A DNA stretch of 64,000 nt from Psococerastis gibbosa. Taxonomy: Eukaryota > Arthropoda > Insecta > Psocodea > Psocidae. Made by a program: the position numbers and the translations under genes. A model generated the notes under the pieces. That model had not been told where the DNA came from. It ran no database searches and saw only the letters and a list, made by a program, of their open reading frames with translations. The DNA is taken from NCBI GenBank assembly GCA_963971405.1, contig OZ020485.1:6696001-6760000 (forward strand), written 5' to 3'. Shown here piece after piece: positions 26,201 to 38,200 of the stretch (the first letter of the stretch is position 1; each line of letters begins with the position of its first letter).

Positions 26201-29200
26201 AACTTGTTAAGGCGCCCATTCCATTGACTGACTAGGGCTATTTCCAAAAACAGTGACGTGGTAGCAGACATTCAAGACTTAGGTTGCGTTTCCACTGATC
26301 TCGAATTGCAGAATGCAAATGACATTGACGGAAATTTGAATTTTTCTTTTTATAGAAATCTATTAAAATGTTTGTACTTAACATATCCCATGACGCCATT
26401 TTTTAATTTTAGTTTTTTTGTTTGTGATTTTACTGTATGATCATTGATCAATTTTAACTATGGCATAGAGGAAAATAAACATTTCCGTCAATGTCATTTG
26501 CATTCTGCAATGCGAGGTCGGTGGAAACCACGCCTAAGTCTTGAATGCCTGCTACCACGTCACCGTTTTTGGAAATAGCCCTAGCCGGTCAATGGAATGG
26601 GCACCTTAAGGCAATGAAAATAAAGTCTTCTTGCTAGTAATGAGTTTTTTTTTGGGGGGGCTTCCTTTCAGCCAAAGAATCCTCCTCCTTACAGGTCTAT
26701 TGCTGCCAATTTTTCCGCACTATCCCTCGTCGAGGACTTCTTGACGAAGTTTCGGGTCGTCCTAACAGAGTCAGACGTTCTACAGTACAGTTCCAGGGGT
26801 AAAGGGTATCCTAGAGTTTGGAGTCGGAGGCCCAGAGCCTCACATTACAAAGCGAACTCTCAGTCTTTTTAGACGCCGCTGTTCGGGCATCTTTCTCCAG
26901 AGTTCTGCCTTATCTCTCTATCCATCTGCCAACTAGTGTACGAACAATGACGGCTTACGGATAGCCAAAGGAAATAGGTTAAGGTACTCCGCACACTGTT
27001 TGGTTATAGGGCCTAAATAAATATAAAACATAAGGAAAACTTATTTGAAAAATTCACGAATTTTTATAATAATAATTATTTAGCACTTTCACACAATAAA
27101 GGTTTCAATTTAGTTTGCATTGTTAATCGAGGGTGCCATAGCTTATTTACTGGCCAAATTCTTAGTTCAAACTCGTAAAAAGAACTTGACTAAGGCCCCC
27201 CTTTTCCACCGACCGGCTAGGGCTATTTACAAAAACGGTGACGTGGTAGCAGACATTCAAGACGTAGGTGGCAATTCCACCGACCTCGCATTGCAGAATG
27301 CAAATGACATTGACGGAAATTATAATTTTTCTTTTTGTAGAAATCTATTAAAATGTTTGCACTTAACATATCCCATGACGCCATTTTTTAATTTTAGTTT
27401 GTTTGTGATTTTACTGTATGATCATTGATCAATTTTAACTATGACATAGAGGAAAATAAACATTTCCGTCAATTCTGCTATGCGAGGTCGGTGGAAACCC
27501 CGCCTAAGCCTTGAATGTCTGCTACCACGTCACTGTTTTTGTAAATAGCCCTAGCCGGTCGGTGGAATGGGCGCCTAACTGAGATGTCGTTAATTACTAA
27601 GGGAGCACCTAATATACAGTCTGTTTAATACAGGATAGAACCTAGTTTTATATTCCAAGAGTAGGCCTATGTCAACACTTTCTGTGTGCATCTTTGCCGT
27701 GGAAATATTGGAAAAAAAGGTGACCTACAACACAGGTGGAAAGTGTAGCAACACAATGGCCAAAACTCATATAGGTAAGTGTTTTGTTATAGGAGGCCAA
27801 AAGCTGTGTTTTAATGGGCCGCATGACATTGCTTGTACAGGCGTTCAGCCAAGCCCACTGATGAGTCCCAATAGCTTAAAAGTCTTCGGTATTCTTTAAT
27901 AAAGTCAAGTAACAAACTCGAAATGCCTTCATCTAAATGTAATTCGGTATCGGAACCTGCGGTTGGACCTTAGCTTGCAAATGGTGAAATGTTTCCCAAC
28001 CGTTCTAGTCTTCTAGATATGGTATGGAGGGATGGATTTTGATACAAGCTGTGAAGAATAGAATTAGTGCATTTCAAATGTGGATATACTGTTTTACTGT
28101 ACATAGACGAATGCTGCGCATATCCTGGAGTGATCGTGTCCCTAATGCTGAGGTCCTCAGCCGAATCAATACAGAACCAGAGTTGATGCTGACGGTTAAG
28201 AAACGGAAACTTATATACTTTGGCCATATAATGAGGAACGAAAAGTTTCACCTTCTGCATGAAATAATCCATGAGAAGATAGAAGGACAGAGGGCTCCAG
28301 GCAGAAGAAGAACATCCTGGTTGAAAACCCTGAGGCATAGTGGTTTGGCAAGAGCACGACTTCCCTTCTCAGAGCAGCTGTCTCCAAGGTCCAAATTGCG
28401 ATGATGGTTACCAATCTTCGATAAGGCGGGGGAGGGGGGGCAGGAGGTTGGTCCCCACCCCTCTTAAAAAGGCATTTCGTAAAAGAATGATTAAAGCTTA
28501 GCATGTAATAGTAGAGCAGTAGCAGGCTCACGGGGGGGGGGGGGGGGGGAGGCAAAAAATTAACAATAATTACAATCACGAAAGAAGAATGTAGCTGCAT
28601 TCGTTAACAACAAAAAATACTGAGTTGCAATTCAGTAAAAGTATTGGGCAGGAATCCAAAATAACGTCGCCAGGATGTAGATTAGTTAAGGGTGTGTGTG
28701 ATGTAAGGTAGCTTTCGAAGCAAATCACCACATTCTGCGACTGCCGCCAACCATGAACTGCGGCTACAGAGCTTATTTACAATATCGTCTCTTCATAATC
28801 ATATCCACAATCCGAAACGTTTTGTGAGGCCGCGGATTTGGGACAAAGCAGAACAATTTAGCGGTGTCCACTGTCCACACTATGCCGCCATTGGCTGTTG
28901 ACACTGCCAACGCGGCAAAGCCAATACAATGTGGACGGGGCCGTTGGACAAATAAACGATGAGGTGCTCCACTGCTCCAGGTGATAAACGAAGAAAGAAA
29001 TTACCTTCATATCCGTGAGAAAAGACAAGTGTATCGGCCAGCTGATCAGACAAGAGTGACTCCTTCTTAACATCAAACAGAAGACACCATTGAGGGCACC
29101 AATGCAAGGCGAACAAGAAAGACCTCGCAACTCAAGACAGATGGACAAGGGGCGAGAAGAATGAAGAAGACGAAGTTAGAAAAATTTGGTGGTCTGACTA

Positions 29201-32200
29201 GAGAAGAAAAATTTATAGGGGGGGGGGGGTTGAAGTACAGTATCTCTTCCCAAGTTCCCAACGTCTTTATACACAGCTGATTCTCAAGTGATTAATTGTT
29301 TATTAAAAGAAAAATTTAGGTTACCCCTAGACAGAACGGCATTCAGTACAATTAGCATTAAGTGGTTGAGCCGCATACTTACTCATTAATAAATGTCAAT
29401 AATAAACAAAGCGTTCATCATAAAGCGGTGTCCTTTTCGCAATTTAATTTTTCCCGCGCGAGCCAACGAGGACGCTCGCCAAGATGTACAGGGCGATAAC
29501 AAATCATAAATATAAATCTGTTGTAATTTTGAGCACACTGCTATCTTTGCGGTAGAAAGCTCAACGCTTAGGATCAGCTAGGAATATCACTTTTATAAAA
29601 TATCAAATGAGTAACTGAGAAGACTTTCATAACAAGAACCTGAAGATTTTAAGATATGATATTCAAACCGAAATGCAACAAATAGCATTTCAGAGAAAAA
29701 GAAAAGGGTGTTTCTATGGCTTGTCTGCTTTTTTTTTTTTTTTTTTTTTTTCAATTTAATAATAGCTCTACATCGGCCTACAATGCGTAGATTTCACCTG
29801 TTTTTTCTTTTATATTTTCCCAGCTATTCAGACCGTGTAGTGCAGTGGAAAGGATTCTGCCTTTCATCCCAAAAGTTCTAAGATCGAGTCCCGAATAATC
29901 GTCGAAGGATACAAAAGCAGCCCAGTCCCAGTCCCAGGTCCCAGACCACCATAGTTAAATGCAAGAAAGGGTGCCAAAATAATTATGATCCCATACAAAG
30001 GGCAACATACAAAGTTTAGAAAAACTACAAAAGAGATTCTTAAAATGTGTGTACTATAGACAAACGGGTGTCCACCCACATCTAATAATGCCTTACGAAA
30101 CATTACTAACTCACTTTCAGATGCCCACGCTAAAGGCAAGATCAAAAATTGCAATAAAAGTAGTATATAATATATTCCATTCTTTCATTGATTCATCAGA
30201 GCTTTTAGAAAAACTTTTAATTAATACCCCAAATAGACGATCCAGAAACAATGACTTTTTTATCTTCAAACTCCCCGAATTAATATATGTGCGAATACTC
30301 CCATTACATTTACAGGTTAACTAAAATATTTAATCATAATGCTACATATTTAGACATTACCGATAACAAACGTAAATTTATTAAAACATTGGCTATATTG
30401 AATCCAATAGATTACCATTTATACATTGTAAAGACTTGGTTAAAGTGTATAAGATAAGTTATGTTTTGGCGTATACACGCACAATAGATAAGTTAAGTAC
30501 AGTTTAAGTTAAGTTAAGATTTGCATATCATTGGACTTTGTCTGTTTGCAAATAAATGTTTATTTATTTATTTATTTTAACTTATGATATTCCGGTAAGG
30601 TGTCTTCAAAAACTTGTATAAAACCAATATTCTCGTGTATGGCTCATTTTTACTGTTCTCATTTTAAGAAACGTTCTTGGTTCTTTTGCAGTTGTTAATT
30701 AAATTTAACTATATCTTAGGCGCCCATTCCACCGACCGGCTAGGGCTATTTACAAATACGGTGACGTGGTAGCAGACATTCAAGACATAGTGGCGTTTCC
30801 ACCGACCTCGCATTGCAGAATGCAAATGACATTGACGGAAATTAGAATTTTTCTTTTTATAGAAATCTTTTAAAATGTTTGTACTAAGCCCGCCTAAGTC
30901 TTGAATGTCTGCTACCACGTCACTGTTTTTGTAAATAGCCCTAGCCGGTCGGTGGAATTAGTATTGTTTGAGATAGACACTCTAAAGTCTCTTTATGGTA
31001 ACGATTGTAGGATAATTTCAGAATACTAGAATACAATGAATAAATAAATTTTAGAAATTCGTCCGGAGATGACTGATTGATGAGACGGGAAGAGGTGGCA
31101 ACCATATTTGAAATAGTCGACTAGACTGTTATGTGTTTATGAGAGATACAGTATGTTATTAATATGTAAGTTTAGCTTAATAGTACAATAGTAGGCCCAT
31201 GTCTAATTTTTATATATTTTAGTTTAAAAAAAATTGTTATAGGTCTACTAGTGCGACCTTACAATATAACGAGGAGGTTACCTCTTCAGCCAATGTTAAT
31301 TTAATGTCAGTGTTATATATACCATATAATACTACAATGTATTACAATTATTGTGTATAAATTATTTTTGTATATTCAATATATGTTTCATTCATTAATA
31401 TAGACGAAATTTTCAAGTCAATGAAAGGGGCAAAGCAAATACAGTAGAAGTTACTAATGACCTTTTGATTAAATGATAACATTTCGGAGCCAGGCACAAA
31501 ATAATAAGCCAGGGCAAGGTAATTAGCCAGGTGTCAAAAGTTGGGCGCTATCAGGTAGACATGCAAAACCCCGCACGCATTCCAGCGATGGCTCATCAAC
31601 TTCCAGCCAACAAAACTTGTTCAGCAACGCTTTAGCGTGACTACTCGCGTCAAAACCAGGCAGTGCACCAACACTTTAAAATTTACTAGTTTTGAGCAAA
31701 ATGTGGGAATTTCTGTTTTTTAAAGTTTTTCTGGGGCATAAGAAACCACACCAGCATTTACTTTTACAGTAGCTCTATTAGGCAATTTGTGATTAACATA
31801 ATACCGGGGTTTATTTTTTAATACCGGTTTAGTAATACCCGCAGTAGTGTCCCGTGACAGTGTTAAAATATGCGTGGGAAATTCAAATTAATAAATTATT
31901 GGAATACAAGTGAATGGTAGCATTGTTTCATAACTGTAGGAAATAGCCTACTAATAAACATTCAAATGTACAGGTAGAATTTTGAAATGTAATAATAATT
32001 TTAATTATTGTGTCAACATCTAAGGGAAAAAAAATTGAAAACTCACCAAATATATTAATGTATCAATTTGAATTTCCCGCGCATTTTGCATAAACTCCGG
32101 CATTATAATAATAGGATCAGTTTATATCAGTTATATTCATGCCATTTACAAGCTAGCTAGGGCTAGCTTCTGGGCGTCGTCATCAATTGCAGTTCTTTTT

Positions 32201-35200
32201 TTTTCCCCCGAACTATCCTGGGACCACTTTTCAGTATTTCTTCAGGATAGTCGTGTCATATTTTCCTACTGTGGGCTAAGTTCTGGTTAAGGTCTTTCTT
32301 CTTTCATCTTGTGGCTCAAGATGAGCCATGCCAACTCCTTCACAGCACACCAAGCCACCTCGGTGATCGCATATTCATTTATCAATTTGAATTTCCCGCG
32401 CATTTTGCATAAATAATTTATTTAATTATAATAATCTCAAATCGCCATAATAGGATCGCAGTTGATCTTAGTTAAACGTCTCTTATTCTTGATCCAGATA
32501 TTGAGGGGCGCGGCCACCTCCCTTAAACATGAATCTTTTATTTCGCTGAAACAGCTGCATCACTGCTTCGTGAGGTTTCCTCAATGGGGACAAAATTTTG
32601 AAAGGAAAACTCCACTCAAGGCCAAACCATTTCTACTACACTTTACTTGACGTGAAATTGCACACATGCAAACATTTTGTAAAAACTGCATAAAACAATT
32701 TAGCTCAAATAAAAGCCAAGAAAAGTTCCCATTGTGTCCATTGTATGACATTATTGAGCAGATGGCGAAGCAACAGCTTCCGAACGAGTCAGTGGTGGAC
32801 GTAACACTCAACTAAAGACACTTAGCATTAACTAGTGCGTTTATCTTGTATTCACAAAATGAAAGATCATGAGCGAAAACATTATTTCACATGAGAAATA
32901 ATCTTACCTCAATTAGTCCAAGTATAAGTGGCAGCCCACCCTGTCCCCTGCGCCATATTTTTTCAACCGTCTTCAGCCTCACTTGCTTATCTGTAAATTG
33001 AGTAGTATAGATTAATTTAATTTCAATACAACAAATAAGGCAGTTTGTACAAATCACATCACGCTTTTGGAATTCAAATTTAACACAACAAAAATTGAAG
33101 ATTTCACGATGTTGAGTCTTCCCCGGAAAAATGTTTTTGAGAGAAACCTTCGCCCAAATACTAAAACGACTGTGTTAGGAAAAAATGACAAAATGTGTCA
33201 AGTGTCAAAATTTGAAGCCTATAGTGAATGAAATATTTTGTGCGAAGGGGCGAATGACAATATGAGATAGCTCCGTTCGTGAGCACTCTCCATCATATCC
33301 AGGATTGACACAACAATCATTTATTCCCTTCAGAAACATATGCTCCGTTCCTGCAACAACCCCATTCAAATCCAGCACTTTCACTTAGGCGGGGTTTCCA
33401 CCGACCTCTCATTGCAGAATGCAAATGAAATTGACGGAAATTTTTGTTTTACTTTATGCTATAGTTAAAATTGATCAATGATCATAGAGTAAAATCACAA
33501 ACAAACAAACTAAAATTAAAAAATGGCGTCATGGGATATGTTAAGTACAAACATTTTAATAAATTTCTATAAAAAGAAAAATTCAAATTTCCGTAAATGT
33601 CATTTGCATTCTGCAATGAGAGGTCGGTGGAAACCCCGCCTAAGTCTTGAATGTCTGCTACCACGTCAACGTATCTGCATTCTGCAATGAGAGGTCGGTA
33701 GAAACCCCGCCTCAGTGGGCCTACTATGCCGTTTAGTATTAACTCAGTTTTGGGGGGTTCAAAATGTAAACAATAATTTTGAAGAGAACTTGTCATTTTA
33801 AAATTATATTGTTTACATTTTTATTCCCTTGCTTAGGCGGGGTTTCCACATACGTCAATGGTCAATGGTAAATGTGGTATTGACGTTTTAGCAGACATTA
33901 AAGACATACTAAAAATGTCTGCTACCACGTCAAAACCATATTTACCATTGACCATTGACGTACGTGGAAACCCCGCCTAAGATTAAAAATAATCGCCATA
34001 ATAGGCCCGCTGGTATGTTGTTCATCTTCATACTGTACGACAGCTTTACTACTATACAAAACGTTTAAAATTGTGAACTTCAACTTTTCAAGGCGAGTCA
34101 TTCTAAAAAATGTCGGTGCACAACGATCTCACAACGATATAGATAGTATATGTTTGAAAGCTTCTCACAAGAGGTACCAAAAGCAGCAGACCAACTCCAA
34201 AAACTTATTGCTAAACTGTCGGAACGCTCGTTTATAGTGCTATTATATTGTATATGAGTAGATCTAGCAAACGACAGTAACAGGTTAACAGGTGACAGGT
34301 TACGGACTGTTTTTGGACCATCTAACAAAAATAGGAGCTCTGTAGCCATTGAAAAGCTCTCAGATCAAACTATGTCGCCGATGCCGCTTGGAGGAAGAAA
34401 AAATCCTTCAGAACTGCAGTCTCTATGTTCTGGAGGTGTGCACCTATGTAAAGAAGGTGTATGGCACCTTGCCTAGGCTGGGTGACACTCATGCCTGTGG
34501 TACTAGGGGCAGGGATGACCTCGTGATCGCTATGCATAGAACCAGTAGGTATGAGGGTAAACCAGGCTGTGCAGGTGCTATATACTTACAAGGGCTGCCT
34601 AGGAACATTAGGGAGGTGGAAGAAATGACAGCTTTTAGAAGTAAGCTAAAGAGTCACCTCATAGACCAATGCTTACATGGACATTATGTGGAACTAGACA
34701 GTTGGTGTTCTTTTCATGATTCTATATGTATATTGCTCTAGGTTATTTTTTAGTTGTTTATTAATTTATTGACTTAACGCCTATTGTTTCATACTCAATA
34801 CAAAGATAAAAAAAAGTCCTGTGCCCCCTCTACATGACATTTCACCTGTCCCACGTCCGCGAGCAGTACGGGCCTATAACAATAGACTATACTGTGCTAT
34901 AGATCACCCATGATCCAAATGGTAGATTGCCAGAAATAAAACGGAATAAAACCCCAAAAACGTTACAAAAGAAACACATCAAATTTTAAAAATAAAATAT
35001 GCCGTCCCCCTAAACATGAAGCTGAGCGATTTGAAGACAGTTTGAAGAACGCACCGGCAAGGGCAATCTGTATGAATAAAAGCGTCATAACTTTGGATAT
35101 CAAATAATGTCATATGTGTCACTGCTTCCTGGCACGCCACATCCAGCCTTGGCAACTAGATGGCCCTCAAGGAATAGTAAATTGTCAAAAATACCACAGA

Positions 35201-38200
35201 CAAATAATAAGTGTTGTTACTTCTAGCCTCAATGACAGTAAGGGGAAACCTTACTAGCCTACGAACTAAAAAAAATTGAAATGCTGTTGAAGAAAAGTGA
35301 TACCAAAAAAGTTGAGAAAATCTACGATCCAAAAAACTCATTTAGGGAAGTTCCATACCGGTACAGGATTTTCAATTACACAGCAAGACGTCCATCGTGC
35401 AGTTTGACAGTGATCTGATCTCAGAAATTAAATACACTAGGAATTGTTTTATATTTTATATGCAGTATATATGTAATTTTTTTTAAAGGTTAAACCGCGT
35501 ACAAACAATTAAATGAATGTATCCGATTAACCTCTTCAATCGCCTCACTAAGTCACTGAATAGGTACTTGTGTCGAGTTGAGACACGTCTCCAACCGCAA
35601 GGTGTGTAGGTACTCGGACATGCATACAAGCACGCTACCACCTTGCCACCGAAGTCGCTTATGAAGTCGCGGAATGAATTGAAGGCTCACAGGACTAATC
35701 AATGAATATAACCAACGATAATTTCTTGAAACCGACGGCGACCTTGAGATAATTTATCTTCACAGCAAATATTTGTGTCAAAAGCCAGCAAATTGAAATA
35801 CAGCCATTAAACTGTGAGAAATATAAATTTAACTTCATAGACGAATGCGTTTGACGAATATTCAGCCAGTGGGTTCAGCGTCAAAGAAATGTAAGCAAGA
35901 ATTATCCAGATTTCAGTATTTGTGAGAAAAAATCCACGAGTGTTAGTGCGATGCCCAATATGAGGTTGCAAGGCAAAATAAACTTAGACTTGTTAAAAAA
36001 ACTATCTGCTATCAATCAGTTAAGCTTTAAAACGTTCAGTATACTTTAAGTCTAAAACAGACACTGCCACAAAAACGACAATATTACATTAAATTCAAAT
36101 AAACATCATACTGATCAAGATACAAACGCTATATCTAAGAGGACTCGTTCCCATACTTGGTAAAGTCGAGTTAACGCCCATTACAATATCAATGGTAAGC
36201 ATATTATCTCAGCTGGTCCATTGGCACCACTTGTCCGTGTGAACCAGTTTGCCAATGGCTAGAAATTCATCATCCAATAACCAATACTAATCATGGGGTC
36301 ATTGGGCAGGGCAAAGTTGAAAGGGCTACACTACATGTAGGCCTACACACACAAAAATACTTAATAATAATAATAATAATGTCAATGTAATTCCAAGAGC
36401 TGAGTTGAAAACTGCTGACATCGCTCTCAAAGCATAAGGAAAAACGTTTATGGCATGGGTATTTCCAAAGGCGCGGCCAGACTTATCCCCTGAAAAGGGT
36501 TGAGGAGATTGTGTTCCCAAGAAACAATAAAAGAGGAATAAGGGGAATAAGGCGCGGAAAAAGTAAAAGTAAAATAAGTAATTCCAACAGACTCAGTTTA
36601 GAATAAGTTCTTTTTATGCAATGTTAGGATAAGAGTGTTTAAGTTAAGCGTATGTATTTTGGAAATTGTATTGTTTTTGGACGTGGGTTAGGCAGAAAAA
36701 GACTTTCTAGTCTTAAGTCTCGCCCCGTAAATATAAGACGTTTATTATTATTATTATTATTAAAAGAGTCTAGCCTCCATACAGCTAAAACAGTTTAGTT
36801 GAATTAACAAAGAAACATCCCACATAAAACTTCAATAATAATGTATAGTATATCTTGAAAAATATCAGCAGGCAGAATCAAATTATACTACTTCTGTCAC
36901 GACTCTTACGACTAAATCTCTACGAGTAACTTGACGGCGGTGTAGTAATAACGGGACATGATGAGATTTACGAGGTAGAGAGTTGCCAACTATTTAACTC
37001 GTGCTCAATTAGAGTGCTGAGGTGAAGGTGAAGGCAGCTTCCTTGACACAGGAAGTAATGCCGAGTGTTTATGTTTATCACTACCATTCAAAGCCGTAAT
37101 TTTTTGCTGATAAGCCAGTGGCGTAACCACTGTGCGGGGGGGGGGGGGGCAGCATTGTTGGGGGCGCACTTCGGCTCCCAGTTCCAGGTTTGGGTTTAAA
37201 AAAAACCTTATAGTTGAAATTATTAAATCATCCTAGTATTTCAGCCTTATTCTTGATACAACTCAAGATGTATCTTAAATTGATCAACTCTCTGTTGTAC
37301 TGAAGAATATCTTAATAAAAGTTTAAGAAAATTATATGCTGCTTCTGTTGTTACTTTATTTAAAACTAAGTTTTCCATCATTATTTTATTATTCATGCTA
37401 CAAACTCAAGATGTATCTTAAATTGATCAACTCTCTGTTGTACTGAAGTATATCTTAATAAAAGTTTAAGAATGCTGCTTCTGTTGTTACTTTGTTTAAA
37501 ACTAAGTTTTCCATAATTATTTTATTGTTTATGCTACAAACTTTTTCTTCCCATTCCACAATTGACTATAACTCATAAAAAACATGAAATAATGAGACAA
37601 GGTAGGGCGCACCAAGGGAGGGGGGGGGGGCATCAATTTATGGTATTTTGCCACGAAATTGAAATGGTGAAAGTTGTTGAAACCGCTTTGTCCAAAAGCA
37701 CAATATATTGTCCTAGTTTTGATATTGATCAGGCTGTATGTTTTGAATAAGAGAATATTGTCTTTATTATTTTATTTTTAATCCAAACGCACGTCGTAAA
37801 CTGGACAATTAATCTTTTTCTGTGGAAAATGCATGTTTCCTATATTTTTTTAGTGTAAATGGATTGAGTTTTGGTAACGTTCCCACGCTACTGCGCTTGC
37901 TGTCTTAATATTAAAATAACTAATATAATTACACCTGTATAATATACTATACAAGCAACGAATTAACAATAATAATTGACTAGCCTATTACAAAAGTACT
38001 ACAATAAGTCTACAGTACATGTTTTTCATGCTTGCAGACAATCTTTATTACAATATGAAATATTCACATTCGCTATTTAAAGTGTGCTGAGCTGTTAAGG
38101 TATTTAGACAGAGCTTGGTAAACAAAGGGGAACCCAATTCTTTTAATTAATTAGGGAAATCTTCATTTTCATTTTCCACCATTTTTCCCTGTCCGGTACT

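Noticed and set aside
26258-27428. Repeated small ORFs with VADIQDLGG...[13 protein letters not shown] as a gene family
   Set aside because: These frames are read through the composite hairpin MITE arms and appear wherever a copy lies.
34349-34741. 130-residue ORF as a host gene
   Set aside because: It matches the C-terminal region of jockey/CR1 reverse transcriptases, without upstream exons.
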